Position numbers and translations under genes: made by a program. A DNA stretch of 64,000 nucleotides from an uncultured Bacteroidota bacterium (GTDB taxonomy: Bacteria > Bacteroidota > Bacteroidia > B-17B0 > Aurantibacillaceae). Positions 26,698 to 35,975 of the stretch are shown in pieces. The notes under the pieces are model-generated. The model was given only the letters and a program-made list of their open reading frames with translations. It ran no database searches and was not told where the DNA came from. The stretch covers positions 1-64,000 of the forward strand of contig CAILKE010000025.1 of NCBI GenBank assembly GCA_903834765.1, given 5' to 3'. Positions within the stretch are counted from its first letter, which is position 1, and each line of letters begins with the position of its first letter.

Positions 26698-27941
26698 TTT
26701 AATTGAATCTTATTTTGGTTTGTAAATTTACCTAAATCATATTGTAATAAAAAACAAAGAAAAAACACAAAAAAAATAAATCCTGCTTGAGCCTGAAGCA
26801 TAGATTCGACTAGAAAATTAATGGTAATTAAAAAACTAAATACGACCAACGCATAATTTCTTTTATATAAACCGACAATAATTGCGCCAACTGTCATTAG
26901 GAATAACAATATAAATCCAACTATACCAGTACCTATAAAGGTTTGTAAAAATTGATTGTGTGCGTTCAATTTCTTTTTGATAGCACCTGTTAATCCATTT
27001 TTTTGATAAGCTTGATAAAGCGCATCATTTGCATCACCAGGTGATTTACCTAAAACAAAATTTTGTTTGATGATATCAACCGCTTGTTTCCATATTAATA
27101 TTCGAACTGCTGTGCTTTCTGTGGCAGATAAATCAATTGATTCGGTAGATGTCGTAACTGTAATAGCAGTTTGTAACCGCTGAAAGGGAGATGGAACTAA
27201 TTTATAAACCAAACCCGTTATTGCAATTAAACCTATTAAAATAATAATCATCAATTTTTTATAACCCCTATTTATTAATAATACAAAAAGTGTTACAGGT
27301 AATATCGTAAAGGCAGCTATTACTCCCATTTTAGAAGAAGCTAGGAAAATACATACTAAAAAAACAAGAGATATAAAACCAATTTTTAAATTAAGATACT
27401 TAAGATGGGATAGCCAAGTTTTATAATATAGCATTACTATTAATTGTGCAAAAATAAAATACATAGCAAAATAACTTGGATGTAAAAAATAGGTGAACTC
27501 AGAGTAAAAAAAGGCATTCGTATTAGTTATAAAATATAAATAAGTTGCCCTGAAAAGGCATGCAAATGCAAGTATTAAGCATCCTGACACAAATGATATA
27601 GTAATTTTTTTAAGTTGTAATTCATTAAAATTAGAGGTGAATATTAAAAAAGGTAAAAATAGAAACGGCAATTTAATTTCGATGCAAGATAAAGCTTCGG
27701 CTTTATTAATTGAAAAGAAATAGCCAACTGCATGTATTACAAAAAATGAAATGAATACATAACTCCAATTATTTGTAAGCATTTTCCGAAATCCTAATTT
27801 TAGATCCTCAAAAACAAAAAAACAAATTAGCCAAAGTGATATGATTATTCCGTAATTAATTCCAAATGGCAATAAAAATGAAATCAATAAAGGAAAGATA
27901 AAGGAAGAACTAATATATAATTGCTTAAGCTTTGCTAACAT
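26694..27941 (-). CDS. O-antigen ligase/polymerase-family membrane protein (WaaL/Wzy-like)
   Basis: The 415-residue polytopic protein has about eleven hydrophobic segments and one large extracytoplasmic loop near residues 260-335, containing RILIWKQAVDIIKQNFVLGKSPGDAND and KLNAHNQFLQTFIGTGIVGF. The Arg and His in those two stretches match the Wzy_C/O-antigen ligase signature. It may act as the polymerase that links repeat units or as the ligase that attaches the glycan to a carrier; the sequence does not decide. Translationally coupled to both neighbours. Confidence 0.88.
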   Translation of the reverse strand: MLAKLKQLYISSSFIFPLLISFLLPFGINYGIIISLWLICFFVFEDLKLGFRKMLTNNWSYVFISFFVIHAVGYFFSINKAEALSCIEIKLPFLFLPFLIFTSNFNELQLKKITISFVSGCLILAFACLFRATYLYFITNTNAFFYSEFTYFLHPSYFAMYFIFAQLIVMLYYKTWLSHLKYLNLKIGFISLVFLVCIFLASSKMGVIAAFTILPVTLFVLLINRGYKKLMIIILIGLIAITGLVYKLVPSPFQRLQTAITVTTSTESIDLSATESTAVRILIWKQAVDIIKQNFVLGKSPGDANDALYQAYQKNGLTGAIKKKLNAHNQFLQTFIGTGIVGFILLFLMTVGAIIVGLYKRNYALVVFSFLITINFLVESMLQAQAGFIFFVFFLCFLLQYDLGKFTNQNKIQLK

Positions 27942-29157
27942 TATTCACTAAAGTAGTATAAAATTTTTGAGCTATGGTATCTCTATTAAAGTTTATTTCA
28001 ACATACTTTCTACCATTCATACCCAACTGACGACGCAGTTCTGTATCATTTGCTAATAGAAGTATATTCTTAGTTAGATCTTCAACACTTTCCGGCTCAC
28101 AATAAAGGGCACATTTCCCTTGGTTGACAAATAAATCACGAGCTTCACCATCAACAGCTAAAATTACCGGTTTTTCCATCGCTAAATTTTCAAATATTTT
28201 AGAAGGAATAGCTCCTAAAAACAATGGTAATTTTCTCAATGGGATAATAGAAACATCACATGCTGACAAAATAGCTGGCATATTCACCTTAGATACAGCA
28301 TCAAAAAAATAAACATTATGTAAATGTTTTTTAGAAACAAGAACTTGTAATTTTTCTTTTTCAGGTCCACTGCCTACAAATAAAAATTTAAGTCGTGGAT
28401 TTGATTTTAATTTATCAGCTGCTTCTATTATAAGCTCTAATCCTTGAGCTAATCCTAAAATTCCACCATATAAGTATAACACATCAGATGTAGAAAACCC
28501 ATTTTCTTTTCGCCAATCAGTTGTCATTAATTGTGGATCATAATACATTGTATCAACACCATTTGGCAACCAATAGGTAGGTATTGTGGGGAAACGTTCA
28601 TTGATATTTTTGCAAATCCCTTGTGTTTGTCCACTAACCAGTACTGATTGACGATATAATTTAGCCTCCAAACGATACGCTAATTTCAACATCCATTTAT
28701 TTGTGACAACACCTAATTTTTCAGCACTTTCAGGCCATAAGTCAGAGACATTAAATATCAATTTTGCCTTTTTTTTACGTTTTAAATACAAGGCAGAATA
28801 ACCTAAAAACAAGGGTGGAGATTCGCACAAAATGACATCAATATTTCCTATTTTTTTATTACCAATAATGGCCGAACTATAAACAAATGAAAAATAATTA
28901 AGCAATCTCTGTATAATAGATTTACTTTTTGGTAAGTAAATAGATGAACGGTGAACGGGAACTCCCTCTATTTCCTCATAAACATAATCTTTTCCTTCAT
29001 ACCCATCATAAATTTTCATTTGTGGATAATTAGGCATTGCAGTAAGAACTGACACATCTATACCGATTTTTTTTAATCGAACAGCTAATTCAAATAATCT
29101 ATTTTGAGGAGCGCCCACTTCTGGTGGAAAATATTGTGTAAGTATTAATAATTTCAA
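27925..29157 (-). CDS. Glycosyltransferase family 4 (WbuB-like)
   Basis: GT-B glycosyltransferase of 410 residues. The N-terminal LILTQYFPPEVGAPQNRLFELA is characteristic of the WbuB branch, and the C-terminal domain has LYGGILGLAQGLELIIEAA, FVGSGPEKEKL, and the EX7E-like donor site around PSKIFENLAMEKPVILAVDGEA. Expected to add a sugar to the lipid-linked repeat unit at the cytoplasmic face. It overlaps the following ligase/polymerase gene by 17 nt. Confidence 0.92.
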   Translation of the reverse strand: MKLLILTQYFPPEVGAPQNRLFELAVRLKKIGIDVSVLTAMPNYPQMKIYDGYEGKDYVYEEIEGVPVHRSSIYLPKSKSIIQRLLNYFSFVYSSAIIGNKKIGNIDVILCESPPLFLGYSALYLKRKKKAKLIFNVSDLWPESAEKLGVVTNKWMLKLAYRLEAKLYRQSVLVSGQTQGICKNINERFPTIPTYWLPNGVDTMYYDPQLMTTDWRKENGFSTSDVLYLYGGILGLAQGLELIIEAADKLKSNPRLKFLFVGSGPEKEKLQVLVSKKHLHNVYFFDAVSKVNMPAILSACDVSIIPLRKLPLFLGAIPSKIFENLAMEKPVILAVDGEARDLFVNQGKCALYCEPESVEDLTKNILLLANDTELRRQLGMNGRKYVEINFNRDTIAQKFYTTLVNNVSKA

Positions 29158-29204
29158 TGTATAATATTTGGAATGGAACCTGCTTTAAAATTAACAAATT
29201 CCTT

Positions 29205-30104
29205 TTATTTTTTAAGTAATTTAATTAACCATGGTAACTTATTAATTTTTAAAGTGCTATATGCTAATGCCAAAGCCCCAAACCCTTTATAAAAATTTGC
29301 AAGGCTTTCCTTAGAGCCACCGCCAAAATCAAACACATCACATTTATCCTCAAAGAACTTAATTGCAGAACTATTAAGCAAATGCATACTTCCTAAACTA
29401 ATTTCTTTATCAAAATTAATTCCTTTTAAATAAACTGTGTGTTTTCCATTTGATATAAAATGTGCGATGGCTTGCAAATTATTTTTTTCATCAATGACTT
29501 TAAAAGAGTATAAACTCTTATGAGTTATAGCAGCATTTAACAACTCATTAAATAAATGAATAGAATGTTTTGACAGATGTAAATCCTTATAGAGAAAAGG
29601 ATTTAAATGCTTTTCTGAAAGCGGTAATACTTCATTATAGGGTATTTGTATAAACGCTAATTGATGTTCTAAAGCTTTTGAAATATTACGTTTGGTATTT
29701 TGATTGAACTTATAACCTGTTTTATAATCTATTGTAAAGGTTGTTTTCGGATTATGAAATTTAGATTGTAAGCAATTTGATGCATTTAATTCTATCTCTA
29801 TTAATTTGTAATGCTCATTGACATAATCAAAAAACAATTGCTCTATTTCAAGTGTAACCTTACCATAAACGCCCAATTGTGGGGTAAATGAAGGTTGATA
29901 CAAATAGGTAATTCCTAATTTTGTATTGTACGTTAAAGGAAAAATAGACTCATAATCGCCTATGATTAAAGCATCCCATTGCGGACAAGTAGCATTTAAA
30001 TAAAAAGATTGTGCAAATACTAAAGGATAAACGGATGATAAAATAGTGTTATCCCATTTTTCAAAATTAATTTCGTGGTGTTTAATATGTTTGATACGAT
30101 TCAT
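29205..30104 (-). CDS. FemAB/GNAT-like acyltransferase family protein
   Basis: The 299-residue protein resembles the Acetyltransf_6/FemAB-like group found in polysaccharide loci: LVFAQSFYLNATCPQWDALI at the start, GYKFNQNTKRNISKALE in the middle (a basic helix typical of this fold), and a C-terminal HFISNGKHTVYLKGINFDKEISLGSMHLL followed by FDFGGGSKESLANFYKGFGA. It may transfer an acyl or aminoacyl group onto the glycan. The donor is not predictable. It overlaps the polysaccharide deacetylase-like gene by 1 nt, which suggests a shared decorating step. Confidence 0.72.
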   Translation of the reverse strand: MNRIKHIKHHEINFEKWDNTILSSVYPLVFAQSFYLNATCPQWDALIIGDYESIFPLTYNTKLGITYLYQPSFTPQLGVYGKVTLEIEQLFFDYVNEHYKLIEIELNASNCLQSKFHNPKTTFTIDYKTGYKFNQNTKRNISKALEHQLAFIQIPYNEVLPLSEKHLNPFLYKDLHLSKHSIHLFNELLNAAITHKSLYSFKVIDEKNNLQAIAHFISNGKHTVYLKGINFDKEISLGSMHLLNSSAIKFFEDKCDVFDFGGGSKESLANFYKGFGALALAYSTLKINKLPWLIKLLKK

Positions 30105-31081
30105 TAACTGGTTATGGTAGAAAATGTATGTCCTTTTGTTTTAGCCTTATTAATAAAGGCATCTAAAGCATCAAACGAATATGGCGCTAAGGATTTTGGG
30201 TGACTCAACACCATCATTCTTTTACGTTGTTGATTTTCACAACGAGTTAAAATGGAAGATAAACGAGATGCAAAAAAACCATCGGCGCAAGCAAAATGAT
30301 TCGTTCCTGAATAAAAATGCTTATAGATGCGTTTCTTGTCTACCAGCCAATTACCATCACCTAAAGGTTTATAAATAGCTGGATTGGATTTCATTTTAAA
30401 ATATAAATTCCAATAAAATAATGGCGGAATACGGTCTGCTGTAATAGGGATTTCAGTATATAATCCATTTGAACTTTCTGTACAAGGATCGTTATCAAAG
30501 CACCATTCATCTTTATTTGGTGAGGAAGTAAAATTATAACTATGTGCACTAGAACTATGAAAGCCATTATGAAAAATGGTGCTATCAACTAAAATATTAT
30601 TTTTAATCAATGCCTTTTTAATTGGCTCAAATGGTTGTATGCACCAACCGCCTGCACGATATGATTTACAAGGTATTTGAGTAATATCAATAATAGCTTG
30701 ATGATATTTTGTAACGATATGATCTATTTCAGTATCTGTAAAATCAGCTAATTTATAACGCGTTGTATTAATTTTCCAACTATTGTTTTTAAAAAAAGAG
30801 TCCTCCCAGTGAGGATGAATATGTAGCGCAATTTCATGTCCTGCTGCTTTTAATTCTAATAATTGAAGCGCTATTTTATCATAATCAGATTTACATTGAA
30901 CGATGTGATTATGATTTTTCAACTGCAATAAATATCCTGCGTCTACAAAAAAAACAAAAGGCACTTGGTGTTTTTTAGATAAATCCATTAAACGTTGAGT
31001 CGGCTTTAATATACAATTATCAATACTTCCAGAAGAAGTACCAAAAAATAATTCGTAATCAAAGCTTAAATGAATTTGCAT
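30104..31081 (-). CDS. Polysaccharide deacetylase-like (NodB-fold) protein
   Basis: The 325-residue protein starts with HLSFDYELFFG (the first catalytic Asp of the NodB-fold) and has PFVFFVDAGYLL, GHEIALHIHPHWED (metal-binding His pair) and SYRAGGWCIQPFEP (Arg of the third motif). It matches the WalW/polysaccharide deacetylase-like branch. It would remove an acetyl group from a sugar or a related amide. There is no signal peptide, so it should act on cytoplasmic lipid-linked or nucleotide sugars. It sits between an AAC(3)-like and a FemAB-like acyltransferase gene. Confidence 0.85.
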   Translation of the reverse strand: MQIHLSFDYELFFGTSSGSIDNCILKPTQRLMDLSKKHQVPFVFFVDAGYLLQLKNHNHIVQCKSDYDKIALQLLELKAAGHEIALHIHPHWEDSFFKNNSWKINTTRYKLADFTDTEIDHIVTKYHQAIIDITQIPCKSYRAGGWCIQPFEPIKKALIKNNILVDSTIFHNGFHSSSAHSYNFTSSPNKDEWCFDNDPCTESSNGLYTEIPITADRIPPLFYWNLYFKMKSNPAIYKPLGDGNWLVDKKRIYKHFYSGTNHFACADGFFASRLSSILTRCENQQRKRMMVLSHPKSLAPYSFDALDAFINKAKTKGHTFSTITS

Positions 31082-31084
31082 GTT

Positions 31085-31996
31085 TTAATTTTTTCCTTGA
31101 GGTGTATAAAGCGTAATTCCTTTTAATTTATAATTTTCAATCATCCAATTATTTAATTTATCGGCCTCTATGCAATAACAATTTGCCAAACCAATTTTAA
31201 ACGACATCATAAAACCAGCATCTGTAAACGGTTTGATAAATTCGTTGCATTTTCTTTTTTTTGAAAAAACTGGGTTATGAACTTTTGTTTTCATGATTAA
31301 CGACTTACTACCTTCATCTATTAATTGAGTATCAAATATTGTTTGATGATAAACTGGATATACAAAATCAGGAACGGCATCCTCTAACGTGTGAAAGTTA
31401 GTCAAACTATTTAGATCAACTCCTATTAATATAATTTTTGCTTTTAGCTGGTACAGCCTGTAAAACGGACTGTTTTGATTATAAGGTATTAATTGATTAA
31501 AGTGATCTTTAGTCAAATAATCGGCTTGTTTACCCAATGCACAAACAGAATCAGTTGGATGTAAACTTCGTTTCACCATTTTCATGTTACGAAAAACTTC
31601 TGTGATAACGCCCATTTTAGAAGGTGTATTCATTAAATCAAATATGGGATTCGTCTTTAAATAATCGTAATTAAAACCAATTGCTGGAAAAGCTGGCATT
31701 ACCAATGTTCCTTCGTTACCTATAACTTTTAATATAGAATCAATTACTGTTTGCGCTCCGCCTTCTACATAACCCATTTTACTGAGGCTAGAATGTAGCA
31801 TCACAACTTCTCCACTTTTTAAACCAATCTCGTTTAATTTCTCTATAATCTGATTTTGAGTAACAACCTTATTAGTGCTGGCAAGTGTTTCTCGTTGTTT
31901 TTGCTTACGTCTTTTTTTTTGATTTTTATAAAAATCAATGAATTGTTGCGGTAATATGTTGCGAATAAATTGGCGCACTAGTATTTTTTTAAACAA
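31085..31996 (-). CDS. AAC(3)-family N-acetyltransferase, probably sugar-modifying
   Basis: The 303-residue protein matches the aminoglycoside N3-acetyltransferase fold: GEVVMLHSSLSKMGYVEGGAQTVIDSI, GTLVMPAF, NTPSKMGVITEVFR, RSLHPTDSVCALG, and NSPFYRLYQL followed by IILIGVDLNSLTNFHTLED. Proteins of this family inside glycan loci are generally thought to acetylate amino sugars rather than confer drug resistance. With two aminotransferases in the cluster and no hexapeptide acetyltransferase, it is the natural candidate for N-acetylating the 3-amino or 4-amino sugar. About 30 extra basic residues at its N-terminus are unusual. Confidence 0.85.
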   Translation of the reverse strand: MFKKILVRQFIRNILPQQFIDFYKNQKKRRKQKQRETLASTNKVVTQNQIIEKLNEIGLKSGEVVMLHSSLSKMGYVEGGAQTVIDSILKVIGNEGTLVMPAFPAIGFNYDYLKTNPIFDLMNTPSKMGVITEVFRNMKMVKRSLHPTDSVCALGKQADYLTKDHFNQLIPYNQNSPFYRLYQLKAKIILIGVDLNSLTNFHTLEDAVPDFVYPVYHQTIFDTQLIDEGSKSLIMKTKVHNPVFSKKRKCNEFIKPFTDAGFMMSFKIGLANCYCIEADKLNNWMIENYKLKGITLYTPQGKN

Positions 31997-32006
31997 TTTA
32001 GAACTA

Positions 32007-33080
32007 TCAATTCTTGTTTAGTGATTCGTAAATTTTATTCATTTTAGCCATATTAATTTGCCAGGTTCCTTTATCTGTAATTAATCGGTCACTCTCAAGT
32101 ACTGCTTTATCAATGATAGAGCTATAATTTTTGTAAATATCAAGCAAGCAGTCGGCTAATCCATTAACGTCATCTATTGCTACAAATCGTCCATTTACGT
32201 TATCGGTAATCCATTGTCTGTTTGCTAAAATATCAGTAGCAACTGGATAAGCTCCACAAGCCATTGCTTCAATTAACGACAAACTATTCCCATCAGATAA
32301 TGAAACAGTAACGAATACATTAGAATGACTTAAAATCGAAACTACTTCGCTTTGTGGCACCTTGCCATAAAAACATACCACATCATCAATTTGTAACTCT
32401 CTGGTTAGTTGAATCAAACTTTCTTTTAAAGATCCATCACCAATAATATTTACTTTTAAATGAGGTATTTTCCCTTTGATAAGTGCAATCGAGCGAAGGA
32501 AGTGTGGAATATTATAAACTGGTTCAAAATTCCTAGTACTACAAATTACAAAATCAGTAGTAGATAGAGAGCGATTATTTTTATTGAAAATATCGGTATT
32601 AATACCAAACATGATATCTTTAATTTTTTCCTTGTTACTACCTAATTCAAGCATGCTCTCTTTCATGTGAGGAGCCATAGAGGTAATGATATCAGCCGAT
32701 TTAAAAACAAATTTTAAAATGAATCTATAAATAGATGATTTTTTAGGGCTAATTAAAACATCTGATCCCAAGGGCGTAACAATGTATGGATGAAACTCTG
32801 ACAACGCGCCTAATAAACCATAACTGGTAGCATAGAGAGCGTGAAGAACTTGAGGGTTTATAGTCTTTATAATTTGCTTAACTTTTAAATATTTTAAAAC
32901 AACTTTCCAATTTCCTCCTGACACATCTATATCAACACCATCAATGTAATGAACGATTATATTTGGAATTATAACATTTTTAAACGTAATCAAATGAACT
33001 TCATGTCCGAACTCATGGAACTGCTGACACCATCTAACTGTGTGAATACTTTCTCCGTCTGCCAATAAACAAATCCTCAT
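32007..33080 (-). CDS. Glycosyltransferase family 4
   Basis: GT-B enzyme of 357 residues: N-terminal RICLLADGESIHTVRWCQQFHEFGHEV acceptor domain start, then VTPLGSDVLISPKKS, and a donor domain with NIIGDGSLKESLIQL, VVCFYGKVPQSEVVSIL and SLSDGNSLSLIEAMACGAYPVA (EX7E-type glutamates). Adds one sugar to the growing oligosaccharide; donor and linkage are not predictable. Gap to neighbours is about 10 nt on each side, consistent with one operon. Confidence 0.92.
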   Translation of the reverse strand: MRICLLADGESIHTVRWCQQFHEFGHEVHLITFKNVIIPNIIVHYIDGVDIDVSGGNWKVVLKYLKVKQIIKTINPQVLHALYATSYGLLGALSEFHPYIVTPLGSDVLISPKKSSIYRFILKFVFKSADIITSMAPHMKESMLELGSNKEKIKDIMFGINTDIFNKNNRSLSTTDFVICSTRNFEPVYNIPHFLRSIALIKGKIPHLKVNIIGDGSLKESLIQLTRELQIDDVVCFYGKVPQSEVVSILSHSNVFVTVSLSDGNSLSLIEAMACGAYPVATDILANRQWITDNVNGRFVAIDDVNGLADCLLDIYKNYSSIIDKAVLESDRLITDKGTWQINMAKMNKIYESLNKN

Positions 33081-33087
33081 ATAAAGT

Positions 33088-34119
33088 TTATTTTCGTTTC
33101 CAAGATTTATATAAAATCAAATATAAATGAAGTCTTATCTGTAAATCTATTTTTAATGATTTCCTTAATTGAGACTTATAAAAATAGCTAATTCCTTTCA
33201 CTGAGCCAAGATAATTTACACATACTCTCAGCCATCTTTCATAAACAATGGCATTAAAGTGACTTGCATTCGGATTCTTTTTAGAATAAGCATTTGAAAG
33301 TTTTTGCAGCCATGGCTCTACTTGTTTAAATTCTAATTCATTAGCTGGGCTTAATCCATCGGCTATTAAATTATGGATATACATTTCATTCGCTGAATAT
33401 AGAACGGATAATTCTTCTAATGAAACGCTCCTGATTTTAGTAACGGTGTTCAATCTTTCCTTTGCTTTAGCAGGATTACCGGTAATTTGATTAGGATGCA
33501 TTCGATAATAAATCAAACTTTCTTTTAAATTTCTTAGTTGAGAAACTTTAGAAAGCTGTAACCAAAAGTGATAGTCTTCAGAATATAAATAACCAGTTTC
33601 ATATTTTATATGATACCTATCTAAAACTTGTTTTCGTAAAATGGTTGTTGGATGAGCCAAAGGGCAATTAAAAATCAAGAATGCTTTTATTTCCTCAGAA
33701 GTCATTGGTAAATCAATTTCGAAATGCTTATCTTCTTTTAACTGAAAATAGTGACTTCCACTAGCTCCAACTTCGGAATGCGCATCCATAAAATTGACCT
33801 GTACTTCAATTCTATTCGGCAAACATATATCATCACTATCCATGCGAATAATGTAATCTGAATGAATAAGACTAATACCTTTATTCAACGAATTAATTAA
33901 TCCCAAATTTTGATCATTATTAATTAATTTAATTCTAGGGTCATTATACGATTGAACAATAGTATGGGAATTATCAGTAGATCCATCATTTATTATTAGT
34001 AAATCAAAATCGGTATACGTTTGTTTTAATACAGAATCAATTGCTTCTTTAAGGTAGAGTTCGCCATTAAAAACAGACATCAATACCGTAACTCGTTTAT
34101 GGTTTATAGTTGAATCCAT
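33088..34119 (-). CDS. Glycosyltransferase family 2
   Basis: GT-A enzyme of 343 residues: VTVLMSVFNGELYLKEAIDSVLKQTYTDFDLLIINDGSTDNS, then the DxD-type RMDSDDICLPNRIE. The GT2 core ends near residue 230 and a C-terminal extension of about 110 mostly helical residues follows. Cytoplasmic, inverting mechanism by family. Its start overlaps the fucosyltransferase gene by 16 nt. Confidence 0.92.
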   Translation of the reverse strand: MDSTINHKRVTVLMSVFNGELYLKEAIDSVLKQTYTDFDLLIINDGSTDNSHTIVQSYNDPRIKLINNDQNLGLINSLNKGISLIHSDYIIRMDSDDICLPNRIEVQVNFMDAHSEVGASGSHYFQLKEDKHFEIDLPMTSEEIKAFLIFNCPLAHPTTILRKQVLDRYHIKYETGYLYSEDYHFWLQLSKVSQLRNLKESLIYYRMHPNQITGNPAKAKERLNTVTKIRSVSLEELSVLYSANEMYIHNLIADGLSPANELEFKQVEPWLQKLSNAYSKKNPNASHFNAIVYERWLRVCVNYLGSVKGISYFYKSQLRKSLKIDLQIRLHLYLILYKSWKRK

Positions 34120-34991
34120 TCTTTAGGTAATAAGTCTTTACTGTTTTTAGATTTAATTTTAAACCATTTTTTTGGTGCTATTACAATTTTATTAGCATTA
34201 GCATTTAACCAAGCGCCCCACCAACTAAACGAACTATTGGCAATGATATTGCATTTACACAAACTCATTAAATACATATCTTCAAAACTCTGATTACCAA
34301 TATTATGCGTTACATAAACTGTTTTATAGTTTGTTTTAACATTTTGTTTAAACCAAGCCGGTTCATCAGAAAACACATAAAGGACTGGTTTTTCAAGCTT
34401 TTCGCAAACATAAGTTATAGCAGATGTATAATACTCAGACGTGCATGTTTCATAAAAATCGTTATTACTTTTTATTGAAATATAATCGCCTCGTCTGACG
34501 TGTATGCTAACCGATTGCGTTGCTTTTATGTCAACTTCAAGTTCAGCTGTTTTTTCAGATACTTTATTTTTTGGTTTTAATTCTTTTAATAATTGCTCTC
34601 TAATTGAAAAAAAATATTTTTCAGATTGCCAATATCCGTCTATGTAGGAATTTTTAGGTGCATTTAAAGCCTTATCAAAAAAATGAAAGTAAGGTTCTTT
34701 GATGTATAAATTATTAAACTGAATAGGTAAATACAATAATAGCAAATCCTTTATTTTTTGGATTTTACTTTTTTTAAATTTTTCTATCTCATTATCCGAT
34801 GCAATCGTTGCATGAATCGAAAATAAATCCAGTTGAAATGTTCTTATAGTAAACTCTCCTTTAATTGATTTATCTTCTAAAGCAGTCGTATCTAATTTTA
34901 ACTCTGTATTATTTTTAATAGATAAATATCTTCCAAAAGCATACTGAAATAGCTGATTACCTAGTCCTCCGTATATTTTTGAAATAATCAT
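34104..34991 (-). CDS. Alpha-1,2-fucosyltransferase-like glycosyltransferase (GT11)
   Basis: The 295-residue protein has the GT11 start IYGGLGNQLFQYAFGRYLS, the conserved HVRRGDY at 164-170 (GDP-fucose-binding motif I), FSDEPAWF, and NSSFSWWGAWLN near the end. Family members transfer L-fucose (occasionally another 6-deoxy sugar) in alpha-1,2 linkage. This implies that the surface glycan carries fucose, although GDP-fucose synthesis genes are not in the window. It overlaps both neighbouring glycosyltransferase genes. Confidence 0.9.
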   Translation of the reverse strand: MIISKIYGGLGNQLFQYAFGRYLSIKNNTELKLDTTALEDKSIKGEFTIRTFQLDLFSIHATIASDNEIEKFKKSKIQKIKDLLLLYLPIQFNNLYIKEPYFHFFDKALNAPKNSYIDGYWQSEKYFFSIREQLLKELKPKNKVSEKTAELEVDIKATQSVSIHVRRGDYISIKSNNDFYETCTSEYYTSAITYVCEKLEKPVLYVFSDEPAWFKQNVKTNYKTVYVTHNIGNQSFEDMYLMSLCKCNIIANSSFSWWGAWLNANANKIVIAPKKWFKIKSKNSKDLLPKEWIQL

Positions 34992-35935
34992 TTTAGCTTT
35001 GTTTGCAAGGTAAATATAATATCTTTAAACGAAGATTTTTTGGCCCAGTATAACACTTTTTTTGAAAATTGGAACTGATCTTTTTTATCAAACACAGTTT
35101 CAAAAAAAGAAACTAGTTCTTTATTAATAGTAACGATTGTATCTAATTCTTGAAATGAATTAACTTTGAACTTATTAAACAGAATTTGAAAAAACAAGGA
35201 GTACTTATTTAACTTGTGATGTTGAGTGAAATTTTTCGAAAATACAACAACATGTTCGCGAATCTGCAAATCCCTTTCTGTTATTACTTCCTGAGTAGTT
35301 TGTCCTTCTGCCCCATGAATAGTACAAATTAAGGGATTTGATGAATAAACGAGGTTATTATTTTGTTTAATAATTCGCATATACCAATCTACATCTACTA
35401 ACCATTTTAATTGCTCATCAAATAAGATGTTTAAGTTATTTCTAATAATGGTTGCACTTGGTGCTCCTATTACATTAGAGAAAAACAAATCCTCTGGATT
35501 ATTTTTAATGTGATTATATTGCTTAAAAGAGCAATAATGATACCTAATGATATTCAATTGCAACAAGTCAATTTTTGTAGCCGAAAAACCAAATGATGCC
35601 TGAGGATTAGAGTCTAACAAAGTAACAAATTGATCTAAACTATCCGGATTCGTAAAATAATCATCATGGTGCATGATTTTAATATACTCTCCTTTAGCCT
35701 GTTTTAAGGCGTAATTCCAATTAGCCGGCGAACCAAGCGAAGGCGTGTGCCGTATATAGTTTAATTGAGTTCCGAAATTGAATTCATTTAAAACAGCTTC
35801 AATAGAGTTATAAGGCGTATCATCAGAAATAATAAGTTCATAATCCGTAAAAGTTTGTTCCGCAATCGATCCCAGTACTTTTTTTAATAAAGTAGCTTGT
35901 TTATAGGTAGGAATACAGATGGAAACTTTAGGCAT
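34988..35935 (-). CDS. Glycosyltransferase family 2
   Basis: GT-A enzyme of 315 residues: VSICIPTYKQATLLKKVLGSIAEQTFTDYELIISDDTP, then IKIMHHDDYFTNPD as the DxD-equivalent acidic motif. This HHDD form is common in GT2 enzymes of O-antigen loci. The C-terminal 80 residues are helical. It is coupled to the GT11 gene by a 4-nt ATGA overlap. Confidence 0.92.
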   Translation of the reverse strand: MPKVSICIPTYKQATLLKKVLGSIAEQTFTDYELIISDDTPYNSIEAVLNEFNFGTQLNYIRHTPSLGSPANWNYALKQAKGEYIKIMHHDDYFTNPDSLDQFVTLLDSNPQASFGFSATKIDLLQLNIIRYHYCSFKQYNHIKNNPEDLFFSNVIGAPSATIIRNNLNILFDEQLKWLVDVDWYMRIIKQNNNLVYSSNPLICTIHGAEGQTTQEVITERDLQIREHVVVFSKNFTQHHKLNKYSLFFQILFNKFKVNSFQELDTIVTINKELVSFFETVFDKKDQFQFSKKVLYWAKKSSFKDIIFTLQTKLK

Positions 35936-35975
35936 TTAGTTGTTTGATTTGGCTATAAAATATGCGTGATAAAGA

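Noticed and set aside
31085-31996. Aminoglycoside resistance gene
   Set aside because: The family match is real but the genomic context is a polysaccharide operon, so sugar N-acetylation is more likely.
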